The translations under genes were made by a program, and so were the position numbers. A model generated the notes under the pieces. The model ran no database searches and was not told the origin of the DNA. It worked only from the letters and a program-made list of their open reading frames with translations. Positions 31,729 to 44,398 of a stretch of DNA of 64,000 bases are shown here, piece by piece. The stretch covers positions 13,572,501 to 13,636,500 of the forward strand of contig CM057469.1 of the NCBI GenBank assembly GCA_030035585.1, read 5' to 3'. The stretch comes from Dugong dugon. Taxonomy: Eukaryota; Chordata; Mammalia; Sirenia; Dugongidae. Within the stretch, counting starts at the first letter, position 1; each line of letters opens with the position of its first letter.

Positions 31729-34435
31729 TTTTTTTTATTGTACTTCAGGTGAAGGCTTATAGAACAAATAGTTTCTCATGAAATAGTAGTACACATATTG
31801 TTTTATGACACTGGTTAACAACCCCACAACATGTCAACCCTCTAACTTCTCAACCTTTTTTTTTTTTTTTTTTGGTGAAAATACACATAGCCAAAGATAC
31901 ACCATTTCAAAAATTTCTACATGCACAGTTCAGTGACACTGACTACTCTCTTCCAATTGTGCTGTTATTCTCACTTAAGATGAAGGCTTACAGAACAAAA
32001 TAGTTTCTCATTTAAGTTACTACAAATGTCGCCCTATGACAATGGTTAACAATCTCACAACACATCAGCAATATCCTTACTCAACCTTGGGTTCCCTATC
32101 ACCAGCTTCCTTGTCCCCTTCTGCCTTCTGGCCCTTGTCGCTGGACTACTGTACCTCGTTAGTCTCCTTTGGTTTTACAGGACTGTCCACTCCCAGGCTG
32201 AACGGTGAATCTCGGAGATAACTTCACCAGTGAGCTAAAAGGGTGTCTGGGGGCCATACTCTTGGGGTTTCTCCAGTCTCCTTTAGGCCAGTAAATCTGG
32301 TCTTTTTTTTGTGAGTTAGAATTATGCTCTACATCCTTCTCCAGCTCTGTCCAGAACCCTCTGTTGTGATCCTGATCAGAGTAGTCAGTGGTGGTAGCCA
32401 GGCACCATCTAGCTGTACTGGACTCAGTCTGGTGGAGGCCTTGGTAGCTGTGGACAATTAGTCCTTCGGACTAATCTTTTCCTTGTATCCTGTTCTCTTC
32501 ATTCTCTCTTGCTCCTGAAGGGATGAGACCAGTGGAGTATCCTAGATGGCCTCTCACAGGCTTTTAAGACCCCAGACACTACTCACTAAGGTAGAATGTA
32601 GAGCATTGTCTTTATAAGTTGTGTCATGCCAAATTGAGCTAGATGTTCCCCGAGACCATGGTCCCCACAGCCCTCCACCCAGCAACTCAGTCCCTCGGGA
32701 AGTTTGGATGTGTCTATGGGGCTTCCATGGCCTTTCTTGTACAAGTTGTGCTAGTTTCCCCTGTATCGTGTACTGTCTCACCCTTCACCCAAGATACCAC
32801 TTATCTATTGCCTATTTAGTATTCCCCCCCCATCCCTCCCATCCCTGGTAACCACCAAAGACTGTTACATTTTGTGTGTGAACTTTTTCATGGGTTTTTA
32901 CAATAGAGGTCTCATACAATATTTGTCCTTTTGTGATTGACTTATTTCACTCAGTATAATGTCCTCCAGTTTCATCCATGTTATGAGATGCTTCACAGAT
33001 TCATTGTTGTTCTTTCTCATTGCACAGTACTCCATTGTGTGTATGTACCATAGTTTGTTTATCCATTCATCTGTTGATGGGCATCTAGTTTGTTTCCATC
33101 GTTTTGCTATTGTGAACAATGCTGCCATGAACATAGGTGTGCATATGTCTATTCCAGTGACGACTCTTATTTCTCTAGGATATATTCCTAGGAGTGGGAT
33201 TGCTGGATCGTATGGTATGTCTATTTCCAGCTTTCTGAGGAAGCACCATATCATTTTCCAAAATGACTGTATTATTTTGCATTCCCACCAGCAGTGCATA
33301 AGAGTTCCGATCTCCCCGCAGCCCCTCCAACATTTGTTATTTCCAGTGTTTTTGATTCGTGCCAGTAATGCCGGGGTGAGACGGTATCTCATTGTGGTTT
33401 TAATTTGCTTTTCTCTAATGGCTAGTGATCGCGAGCATTTCCTCATGTGTCTGCTGGCCATCTGAATGTCTTCTTTGGTGAAGTGTCTGTTCATTTCCTT
33501 TGCCCATTTTTTAATAGGATTATTTGTCTTTTTGTTGTAGAGGTGTTGGATTTTCTTGTAGATTATGGAGATTAGACCTTTGTCTGACTTGTACTGTCCA
33601 AAAATTTTTTCCCAGTCTGTAGGTTCTCTTTTGACTCTTTTGGTGAAGTCTTTTGAAGAGCATAGATGTTTGATTTTTAGAAGATCTGTTATCTAGCTTA
33701 TCTATTGGGGTTTGTGCGTTGATGGTTATGGTTTGTATCCTGTTAATGCCATGTATTAAGGCCTGAAGTGTTGGTCCTATTTTTTCTTCTATGAACTTTA
33801 TAGTTTTAGGCTTTATATTCAGGTCTTTGATCCATTTTGAAGTAGTTTTTGTATACGGCGTGAGGTATGGGTCCTGTTTCATTTTTTTGCAGATGGATAT
33901 CCAATTTTGCCAGCACTATTTGTTAAAAAGACTGCCTTTTCCCCATTTGATGGACTTGGGGCCCTTGTCGAAGATCAGGTGACCATAGGTGGATGGATTT
34001 ACATCTGGGTTCTCAATTCTGTTCCACTGGTCAATGGATCTGTCGTTGTACCAGTACCAGGCTGTTCTGACTACTGCAGCTGTATAGTAGGTTCTCAAGT
34101 CAGGTAGGGTGAGTCCTCCAACTTTATTCTTCTTCTTCAGTAGTGCTTTACTTATTCAGGGCTTCTTCCCTTTCCATATAAAGTTAATGATTAGTTTTTC
34201 CATGTCTTTGAAGAATGTTGTTGCTATTTGGATCGGGATTGCGCTGTATTTGTAAATTGCTTTGGGTAGAATTGTCATTTTCACAATGTTGAGTCTGCCT
34301 ATCCATGAGCGTGGTATGTTTTTCCATTTATGTAGATCCCTTTGGGTTTCACCCAGTAGTGTTTTGTAGTTTTCTCTGTATAGGTCTTTTACATCCCTGG
34401 TCAGATTTATTCCTAAGTATTTTATCTTTTAAGGG
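31729..34435 (-). mobile_element. Stack of antisense L1 ends, main copy 5'-truncated
   Basis: The main copy runs from 34435 (within ORF2, just before [13 protein letters not shown] sequence) to its 3' UTR. 34105-34430 is the near-exact reverse of 63700-64000, so the two L1s are the same lineage. Near the left end there are two similar 3' ends (31739-31855 and 31971-32100) separated by another L1-type end (31857-31970) with its own poly-T. Confidence 0.85.
32898..33882 (-). pseudogene. L1 ORF2p C-terminal region, frameshifted
   Basis: The frame 33494-32898 (198 residues) contains the C-terminal cysteine motif [36 protein letters not shown], and the natural end of ORF2. Upstream, 33882-33520 carries MKQDPYLTPYTKTTSKWI, the segment between RT and C-terminal domain. 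The two are in different frames around 33500-33680, and the 5' part of ORF2 is missing, so this is a dead 5'-truncated copy. Confidence 0.88.
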
Positions 34436-34454
34436 GCTGAAATATTTTTTTTAC

Positions 34455-34790
34455 AAAGTGAATAAACACCTGACATTAAGTGTCAAGGTAAGCGTTGAAT
34501 ATGAGCACAGCAATGTGCTCCAGGCGGATTCAGAGTCAGGAGACCTGGCAGTGCGGAGCGGCGCCTTGATCCTGTGCAATTACTTGCATTTCCTCCCAGC
34601 ACGGTATGTTCAAGAGTTTCATAAACTGTACATCTGTCAGTTGCTATTGTTTGATAAAGTATAAATGTTCATCTAACACAGGTTCAAGACACAGGGAATA
34701 AACTTTCTGTGTGACCTTAGGCAAAACAATCTCTGTGCTTTTTTTCTCTCCTCAGTTGTAAAACTGGACGGTTAGACCGCAAGAACATAT
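34455..34790 (+). mobile_element. Probable MIR
   Basis: GGATTCAGAGTCAGGAGACC, then GTGTGACCTTAGGCAAAACA and CTCAGTTGTAAAACTGGACG. MIR order is kept, with a spacer of unclear origin in the middle. Confidence 0.55.
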
Positions 34791-35114
34791 AACGGGGATT
34801 TATTATATGGAGAACAGAAATGTCTGGACTTTCTGTTACTGAAGTGGGAAGGTCTGAAAACCCTGCCTTACTGAATCTCTCAACCTATTATTGGGGGAGG
34901 GGGGTTAAGCTACCTCATTAGACATGAGTCCTTGCTAGGTTTATTAATATCAGCCTCCTCACTTTGACTATCATAAAAACATTCAGATCTTCCCTATTTA
35001 CATTCCATGTGCTGCCAGAGAATTCAACCTCAAACTCTCTACTGTCCTGTTTTAATCAAAAGATCAACTGTAAAAAATAAATTCACAGAGGACTTCCTGA
35101 AGGACAATTCTTTT

Positions 35115-35300
35115 TTGTGTGTGGTTTCTTTTTTTATTATTGTGGTAAATATCTATGTAACAAAATATTCGCATTTCAACATTCTTCACACGTACAGTTC
35201 AGTGACATTATGTTTATTGTGTTGTTCGACCATTACCATTATCCATTTCCAAATTTTTCTGTCACCTTTAACAGAAGCTCTGTATTCCCTAAACAATGAG
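35115..35300 (-). mobile_element. Short L1 3' end, antisense, with clear duplication
   Basis: TATTATTGTGGTAAATATC, CAACATTCTTCACACGTACA and CCATTATCCATTTCC. A perfect 17-bp duplication TGAAGGACAATTCTTTT lies at 35098-35114 and 35301-35317. It is the same 3' family as 45475-45790. Confidence 0.92.
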
Positions 35301-35317
35301 TGAAGGACAATTCTTTT

Positions 35318-35740
35318 ATCCTTATCAACATCTAAATTCTACTCTAGGGTCAAGCTGGCCTTTCACAAAGTACTATGTGTCCTCAAGAAGGCATTTCTTT
35401 GACCTTTCACAAAATCATCTTTAATGACTTGGCTTTGGGTTATGTCCTCAGCTTATATTAAGAGGGCAATCAGCCACGGTCCTGAGAGGCTTACTATTGT
35501 GTTATTAGAGGGACAATGTTAAAGACATTGTCCACTACAACTTATTGCTCTCTTTATGAAAACCCAGACGAGAAATTACTGGGAGCAACTGTATGAGGTT
35601 TCTGTATGTAATGAACACAATAAATAAATGAGGTGGGGGTATAAATTTTCTAAGAAAAATAATAACCTGACATTAATAGAAATTTAATAAAATTAATAAC
35701 AAATAATTAATAAGCCCCCTAACGTAATAAATTAACCTGT
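35318..35740. other. NVL intron, no recognised feature
   Basis: Nothing supportable; A/T-rich near 35640-35720. Confidence 0.4.
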
Positions 35741-35744
35741 TTTG

Positions 35745-35985
35745 GGGGGGAGTGGTCAATACAGGCAACTGTATAGAGATGAAAGTTTATTAGTGGTTAC
35801 CAGGGGTGGGACAGAGGGGAAAAGGGGGGTTAACGGTGATGGAAAAATCGCATTGATTAAGAGTAGGGTTGCACAGCTGATTACTGTAACTGCTGTCAAG
35901 AAGTTGTACACCTGTAAAAAGTTGAATCGGCAAAAGTCGTGTAATACATGTATTTACAACAATGACCAAAAAAAAAAAAAAAAAG
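35745..35985 (+). mobile_element. L1 3' end with poly(A)
   Basis: GTTTATTAGTGGTTACCAGG, AAGTTGTACACCTGTAAAAA, ATGTATTTACAACAATGACC and an A17 tract at 35969-35985. Confidence 0.75.
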
Positions 35986-36875
35986 TAGCCGCTGAGGCTG
36001 CTTATGTACAACCAAACACCTCATGGAATTTGGTTCCTTGGTTTGAAGGTTTAGGGTCATAGTTTCATGGGACAGCTCAGTTAATTGGCCTAATAACGTG
36101 TTTAGTGCTTCTGTTCTACTTCCTAGTTTGTTGTGTAGTGCCTGGGGACTTAAAACGTTGCGAGCAGCCATCCAAGGCGCAACAATTGGTCTCTTTCACC
36201 TGGAACAACAGAGGAAGAAGGAGAATCAGGAATAGGAAGAGGATATGGAATGTGTGGCTAACTGTCTCCATGAACAACTGCCTCCTCTGCCATGAGACCA
36301 GAAGAAATGGATGGTGCCCAGCTACCATTACTGAACATTTTGATCAGACTCCATAGAAGAATCCTGATCTAAAAGGGGAAAATGTAGAACAGAATTTCAA
36401 ATTCTCATGTACTCTAGACTTCCGGGAGCCATGGAGGGTGGATGAAACCGTGAAACCATTACCCGGAGATAATTTTAAACCTTAAACCAAAAATACCCCT
36501 TGAAGTCATCTTAAAACTAAATCTAATAGTTTAGCTTAACTAGTGAAAAAAGGTCTGCCTTGAACATTATTCTCTTTTAAGTACTATGTAAACCACAAAC
36601 CAAACCCACTGCTGTCAACTTGATTTCTACTCAGGAACTATCTATATGATGAAACTGACAACAGCAACTCGAAAGATTAGATAGGAACCCTAGTGAGCAG
36701 TGAATTTATGTTACTGAAGGAAGTACAACTCAGAAAACAAGGGTGAGAATGGTTGCACAACTGCAAGAATACAATCAGTGTCTTTAAATTGTACATGTCC
36801 AAACTGTTGAACTGGTGTATATTTTGCTGTGTATATTCTCAGCAACAACAACAAAAAAATAAAATGGAGGGGGGG
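35986..36875 (+). mobile_element. Afrotherian L1 3' UTR, longest copy, tail type A
   Basis: The early part (GTAGTGCCTGGGGACTTAAA, CAGCCATCCAAGGCGCAAC) aligns with the reverse of 32530-32640 in the antisense L1, which fixes it as L1 3' UTR. The later part (ACCTTAAACCAAAAATACC, CAACAGCAACTCGAAAGATT) is shared with 19960 and 57380. A 36-bp SINE tail stub sits at 36597-36632. Confidence 0.82.
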
Positions 36876-36877
36876 GG
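36864..36877. repeat. Short G-tract
   Basis: An uninterrupted run of about ten G within an A-rich L1 tail junction. Confidence 0.8.
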
Positions 36878-36926
36878 GAAACAGTCCCTGGAACACTGTA
36901 TAAGTGCTTAATAAATGTTAGCTATT

Positions 36927-37052
36927 GACACAGTGCCTGCAACAATGGCTCAAACATAGCAAGGATTGTGACGATGGTGCAGGACTAGGCAGTGTTTTGT
37001 TCTGTGGCAGTGTCGCTACCGAGCTGTAATCGACTCCACATCACCTAACAAA
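36927..37052 (+). mobile_element. RTE-type LINE 3' end fragment
   Basis: GACACAGTGCCTGCAACAAT, GATGGTGCAGGACTAGGCAG and CACATCACCTAACAAA align with the end of the element at 26300-26436. A short L2/MIR-like TGCTTAATAAATGTT precedes it. Confidence 0.8.
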
Positions 37053-37443
37053 ATTATTATATCAGATATTCTTAGATCATAAAAATTTAATGGAAAAGTC
37101 TGGACAATGTTTCCAGGTGAAGTGTTAACCTTATGTTTTAGTCTTATGGGACACGTTTTGAAAAATATTTGATTCTGGGAATTTTAAGTTTTTTAGTGGG
37201 ATTTTTACCACCATTTAAAAGACTAGATTATCTCAAAGTATTTAGTGATATCAAATATCCTTTATGGTTTTTTGAGATAAGGGTAAGTTTTAATGACATT
37301 TATAATGAAGAAATGGAAGTTAAGAAAAAGAACCCACTTTTCCGAGGGGGATTTTAATGATAGGCTTCTTGTTACCACTCCAGAAAAAGATATTATATAA
37401 AGAAGTAGTATGTCATCAGCTCATTCTACTTTTAAGAAGCCTA
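37053..37443. other. NVL intron, no recognised feature
   Basis: Nothing supportable seen. Confidence 0.4.
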
Positions 37444-37454
37444 GACTCCAAAAC

Positions 37455-38217
37455 GAGCCCCTGGGTGTGCAAATGATTAACATACTCAGCTGCTAACCGA
37501 GAGGTTGGTGATTCTAGTCTACTCAGAGGTGCCCCTTGGGAGACAGGCCTGGAGATCTACTTCCAAAAATATCAGCCAGTGAAAACTTTGTGGACCAAGT
37601 ATATATAACAGCTTTCCTTCTCTCTCTCCCCTCACCCACCCCAATCTAGCCAACAGTTAGGTGAGCTCACAAGTTGAAAGACAAGCTGAGAGAGCTCTGT
37701 GCTTGTGATCATTAACTCACTGGAATGACTCACAGAACTCACTATATTTGCAACTTCTGGTTTTGTTACAGCAAAACAATATAAATCAGGAACATGATAA
37801 AGGAGAGCTGCATGGGTAAGGAAGTTCCCGATGCAGAGCTGCCTTGTCTCAGAGAGGGCACCTCCCCCTCCCTCTGCCGACCTGGAAGCTCACCGAGCTT
37901 AGGGTTCCAGGCTTTATCGGCCAGTCCTGCATGGCTTGCTAAATCACACCTCCTGAGCCTAGTAGATATTAGTCTCACAGGTGGGTCTTTTCCGGTCTGG
38001 CCAGCCCCCACTCACTAGCACAAATTCTCAAGTATGGCCTGGAAGTCCCAGACCAAGGTATCTGAATTACTCCAAGAGCTATTTCACGTAAACCAAGGAC
38101 ATCTGCCACCTTACTTTGAGAAAAGCTGGGTCCTTTAACCCACACCTACGGTGCACAGTTCTACTCTGACACACATGGGGTTGCCAGGAGTTGGAATCCA
38201 CTTGACGGCAACTGGTG
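37455..38217 (+). mobile_element. AfroSINE variant split by an LTR
   Basis: Head half 37455-37599 (GAGCCCCTGGGTGTGCAAAT, CTGCTAACCGAGAGGTTGG, CCAAAAATATCAGCCAGTG) and tail half 38144-38217 (CAGTTCTACTCTGACACAC, CTTGACGGCAACTGG). Its duplication AGACTCCAAAA/AGACCCAAAA lies at 37444 and 38220. A different subfamily from the TGGCGCAGTGG copies. Confidence 0.82.
37600..38143 (-). mobile_element. ERVL/MLT2-like LTR, antisense
   Basis: On the minus strand it contains GAGGTGCCCTCTCTGAGACA, GGAACTTCCTTACCCATGCA, TTGCTGTAACAAAACC and GTGAGTTCTGTGAGTCATTC, the order of MLT2-type LTRs as I recall it. About 540 bp, and old. Confidence 0.55.
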
Positions 38218-38229
38218 AAAGACCCAAAA

Positions 38230-39940
38230 GATACTAAGAAGATACTCTGACAGGCAAATCTTGTCACAGACTTTTAGGTCCAAGACTAAGAGCTGTATCA
38301 CAATCTCCCCATAATATTCCAGGTATGAACAGGAAAAAGAGGAAACTATACATAAAACAATCCGGAAAACTAAAGTCAAAAGCTGGCAAATTTTTAAATA
38401 GAAGGGGTAGAGATTAAAAACGCCAATTTCTCTCACTTTCTGTTGACTTACAGAGAATATATATGGCCAGGAGGTCTGACTTACAGATTCTTCCCCTGAA
38501 ATGAGAGATTCGGGTCCTCTCCCTCCACCCTGCTTTAGATTTCACCATCAACAAAGAACTTTAAACAAAGCATCCATGGCCTCTGGAAGGAAGAGGTAAG
38601 CAAGCAGCTCTCTCTCCTCAGAGTGCACGCAGGCCAGGGGCAGGTAGATGAGGGCAGGATGGAACGCTGAAGGCAGGTCCCACTCCTCCTCAGCAGGGCT
38701 ATATGGCAAGACTCCAAGTCTGAGAAGATGGCGCGCCTGTACTTTAAGCAAAAATACATTCCAAAGTCAAAGTCAGACAGATGCTGAGAGAGGACTATGC
38801 AACATCTAAACCACGGGCTGCTTTCAGAGCCAAAGCCATTTTCCTAGCAAGATGTCTGTTTCCTTCTTTCTGTATTCACACCTTGTGTATGGAGGCTGCA
38901 GGCCTTTCTGTTTCTAGGCTCTTCCCCCTTTACCTTACCCTCCACATTTCTGCCAGATAACTATTCTTTTTTTGTTTTTGTTCTTCCTGATTAACAGAAT
39001 AATATCTGCCCAAGGCAGAAAATCTGGAAATACAGGAAAGTATAAAGTAACTGAGAAAGAGGAACACATCCCCCAACATCCAGTAGCTGGCCTGACACTA
39101 CCAGTTCGGCCTTGGTGTTGCTGGCCGTGGTGTCTTCTTGTTAGACAGAAACAACTGCACAGAACACCAACATCAGGCAAGGCCAGTCTGTGATGGAGAT
39201 GGATCAAGAGAAAACAAGACCACTCAGTAATCATGTCTGAACACAGACAAAACGTGAACATTATTCAAGCCACAAAAATGACCAAACATCCCGTCCTGGC
39301 AAAGATAAGCGACTGCTGCTTCTTTACCAATTATAGCTTCAGCTTCGGTCGAGTCTTCCCTCTTCTAGGTAAGGTTTACTAAGATACCCAATCACAGAAT
39401 TAACCCTGCTTTCCAACAGCAATCCAGAGCAAAGCCCTGCTTCCTTAAACCCTTCCCAAAATCTAACACAAACTCAAACTGTGTACTTAAGTCCTTTTTT
39501 AACACCCTCTTATTGAGATGGCCCACGTCCTCTCTCATTATGGGGTAATAAGCCCAACTTGTTCAACTACAGGTGAGCTCCTGGTGGTCTTTGGCTAGAG
39601 GATTGACAAAGCAGAAAAGAAAATGACCTACACTCCTGTCCCCCAGAGGCAGGCACTGTGTCATATTTCTTTCCTGACTTCCTTTTCTTCCTATTTTTTT
39701 ACGTGGCTGAAACTTTGGGGCTATTCAGTAGCCTTCTTTTAACTCCTCTCCTCAGGAACAAATACGTTTGTGGATGTTGCGTGAACAAGCACATGATCTT
39801 CTTATCTAGAAGGCGTGTTCTTTATAGGAAGAAGTTATGGCTTATATTCTTGGTCTCCTCACAGTATACACAAAATCAGGCATATATTTAGGTCACAATA
39901 AACATTTCAACTCCTTGCTCCTAAATCCTTTATTCTGGCG
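38230..39940. other. NVL intron; one protein-like stretch, otherwise nothing
   Basis: 38548-38751 (minus) is a 67-codon frame whose middle part (LGVLPYSPAEEEWDLPSAF and on) has a protein-like composition but no family I recognise. The rest shows no repeat or coding assignment. Confidence 0.35.
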
Positions 39941-40155
39941 AATAAAAATCAAACCAAACCCACTGTCACTGAGTCAATTCTGACTCATAGCAACCCTACA
40001 AGGCAGAGTAAAACTGCCCCATAAAGTTTCCAAGGCTGCAATCTTTACAGGAAGCAGACTGTCACATCTTTATCCCACAGAGCCGCTGGTGGGTTCCAAC
40101 TGCTGAAATTTTGGTTAGCAGCTGAGTGCTTTAACCACTGCACCACCAGGGCTCC
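39941..40155 (-). mobile_element. AfroSINE, antisense
   Basis: CCACTGTCACTGAGTCAATT, GAAGCAGACTGTCACATC, TTTTGGTTAGCAGCTGAG and GCACCACCAGGGCTCC. Confidence 0.92.
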
Positions 40156-40199
40156 TGGTGGATATCACCATGTATTCAGCTGCCCAATCTGAGAGTTCA

Positions 40200-40670
40200 T
40201 CCTTTTTCTTTACCCTCAAATCTATACTTAATCCAATGTCCTGTTAATTAAAACCATCAAACTGCTCTCATATCTATGTCCCCTTTACAAGTCCCCTGAA
40301 CCAGTCTTCATCTTACAGTTTTTAGTTTCGCTTTCCTCCAGGCTATCTTCATTACTTTTTAACCCACAAAGCTGATCGTCTTTCTTCCACGCTCAGAATT
40401 TTTCAACAGTTCGCCTTGACCTGTGGGATAAAACCTACCTTCTCATGTGTGGCATACAAGGCCCTGTCTGACCTGACCCCTGCTGACCCGAAAGCCTAGA
40501 TGTTTCCCCAACCAATACTTCACATTTCAGCAACACTAAACATGCACACTTTCTCGGGCCAGTGCCTACACGCTGGCTAGAGTGTTCACCCCTTGCTCAT
40601 CTGCCAAGCAAACTTTGCCTCTAGGAAGACCTTCCTGGCTTTTCCAGGCAGACTTAAGGAAAGACAGACC
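40200..40670 (+). mobile_element. L2 LINE fragment
   Basis: TTCAACAGTTCGCCTTGACC, GGCATACAAGGCCCTGTCTG, ACCTGACCCCTGCTGACC, then CTTGCTCATCTGCCAAGC and GAAGACCTTCCTGGCTTTTC: sense L2 order. Confidence 0.65.
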
Positions 40671-40737
40671 ACAGAGCCAACTGTATCTTATACGTACCCA
40701 GGGATTCTGTGTAGAGCTGTGTTAGCTACATATCGCA

Positions 40738-41237
40738 TGTCATGGATTGAACTGTGTCCCCCAAAAATATCTGTCACTTGGCTAGGTCATGATTCCCAGT
40801 ATTGTATGACTGTCTACCATTCTGTCGTCTGATGTCATTTCCCTATGTGTTGTAAATCCTACTACTATGATGTTATAAGATGGATTAGTGGCAGTTATAC
40901 TGATGAGATCTACAAGACTAGACAGTGTCTTAAGCCAATCTCTTTTGAGATATAAAAGAAGCAAGCAGAGAGGGGACCTCATACCACCAAGACAGTAGCA
41001 CCAGGAGCAGAGTGCGTCCTTTGGACCTGAGGTTCCTGCGCTGAGATGCTCCCAGACCAAAGGAAGACTGATGACAAGAACCTTCCTCCAGAGCCGACAG
41101 AGAGAGAAGGCTCTCCTCTGGAGCTGGTGCCCTGAATTCGGACTTCTAGCCTACTGGACTGTGAGAGAATAAGCTTCTCTTCGTTAAACCCTCCACCTGT
41201 AGTACTTCTATTACAGCCGCACTAGATGACTAAGACA
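40738..41237 (+). mobile_element. MaLR-like solo LTR
   Basis: TGTCATGGATTGAACTGTGT at the start and GATGACTAAGACA at the end. A TTTTGAGATATAAAAG TATA region, GCGTCCTTTGGACCTGAGG, and a CTGTGAGAGAATAAGCTTCT poly(A) region. The layout is that of MLT/MST LTRs, but the sequence is specific to this lineage's copies. Confidence 0.8.
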
Positions 41238-42650
41238 CCACATAACTCACAGAGACTGATGTGAACGACTTCCCCAGAGTCGCACATACCTTGACTTCCC
41301 TAATTATGATAACACATCTAATTGTTGCATGACTCTTTTTCTTCTGGATTTGCTCATCTTTTCATCGCTAACTTCTTAGTGCCTAACGCAAGGTTGTTAA
41401 CGCCAGACTCTCAATTAATAAATATCAAGATAATTAATGTGAAACAAACATCCCATATTTCTCTAGGGCCTCCAGCACTAGGGTGGTCCTACAAGCAGTC
41501 TCTCCTCTCCCTCCTTTGGGAGAGCATTATGAATATTGCCGTACGCAGTTCTGAATGATGATGGCCCAGTCAAGTAGAATCACAGAATCTTCCTTTGCCA
41601 ACAATGAAAAAATACTAAAAAAAATAAAAAGTTAAATAATTTATCAGCTGTAAACTTGACAAGTGGATGCCAAGAAAGAGAAAATTCTGGAGTGGCTGGT
41701 AATTAGGCCTCTAGCCCTAGGAAGGAGCACAGAGGAAAGAAGGTGAGTTGACAATATCTTGTGAATGTTCACTAATACTCCAATCTGGAGAAGAGGCCTG
41801 AGGAGAAGACATCCCTAGGAAAAGTTAAAGAAAAACCCTCAGCTATACCATCAAGGAATTTCAGCAGAATCAGAGAGAACTGCCCGGCTTGCCATCTTCC
41901 AGGGAGCTGTGCAGCTTTGGGGCCACATGGGAGTGAGATCCACTCTAGATGTGTAAGACATTTCACAGAATCTCTCTCCGAAGAGAAGCAGCTCTGGCCT
42001 CCTCACAAGGGCTAACAATACCAACTTAGCTTCCTTGGACATCCAATGTGTAGAAAAGTGGACAAAAAGCAAAAACTAGACTTCAAATTGTAACTGCAGG
42101 GGTAGAAAAACTAGTTTCAGGCAGAGTGAGAAGGGGGATGGGAGAACTTGCTGTTAGAACAAAGAGAAGGTATGGATGGAGAAACCCTCAATATGAAAAG
42201 AAAACAGAGCAATAAAAGGAAGAATGAAATAAAAAAGGAAAAATTATATCCACTTTAGATTATTAAACTGTCACTCAAGTATAAAGACAACAGGCAGAGA
42301 TTCTCAATCATAAAAGAACTCAAGGAATATAGCTGAATAAATTAAATAAGCTTAATGATAAAATATAGCCAACTGAAAGATGACAAAAAAAAAAACAACC
42401 CAGAAAATACATAAAAGCTGTGGCAAAAGTGCTGGTTGTGAGACCTGTACCTATTTAAATATGAAACTAGGATTATGACTGTTGAACAGACTGTATGTGT
42501 GATGAAACTCAACAGAGGAAAAACAGACAGGGAACAAAAAAATGGAGAGTGGAAGAAGGGAAGTACAAGCGCGTTCATGATCTCATTTTCACAGCAAGGA
42601 TGAAGCTGGTGCAGTCCACCGTGAATGTACACCTGACAACAACAGGGACT
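41238..42650. other. NVL intron, no recognised feature
   Basis: 42180-42640 is A-rich and loosely LINE-like, but too diverged to name. A poly-T run lies at 42678-42691 just to the right. Confidence 0.35.
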
Positions 42651-44030
<1,380 letters not shown>

Positions 44031-44035
44031 GGACA

Positions 44036-44398
44036 GAAGTTCTCAAGTATTCTGGTCTCAGGATCCCTTCATACTCTTCAATTATTGAGAACCCTAAAGA
44101 GCCTTTGTTTTTGTGGATTATAGCTACCATATTAGAGATTAAAACAGAAAGTATAAAAATATTTGTTAATTTATTTAAAAAAAAAATACATTACCTATCA
44201 CATGAAAAATCACGATTTTCTAAAACAAAAACAATCAGTGAGAAGTGTGACACTTTTACATTTGAAATGTCAACACCATAAAGGAGGAAATAGCATTCTT
44301 TAGTATTATTATGAAGACTGTTTTGACCTCACAGATCCCCTGAAAGTGTTCTCAAGGGTCCCAAGAGTCTGTGGACCACATTTTGAGAAATGCTGCCA
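44036..44398 (+). mobile_element. Non-autonomous hAT DNA transposon
   Basis: Near-inverted ends: AGTTCTCAAGTATTCTGGTC at left and GTGGACCACATTTTGAGAAA at right. Interior motifs ATTGAGAACCCTAAAGAGCC and TTTTGACCTCACAGATCCCC. Family name (Arthur- or Zaphod-like) not certain. Confidence 0.65.

Noticed and set aside
32959..33465. 168-codon plus-strand frame
   Set aside because: Exact antisense shadow of the L1 ORF2 C-terminal region on the minus strand.
40738..41237. Target duplication for this LTR
   Set aside because: The flanking five bases (TCGCA and CCACA) do not match, so the exact insertion boundary is not supported.
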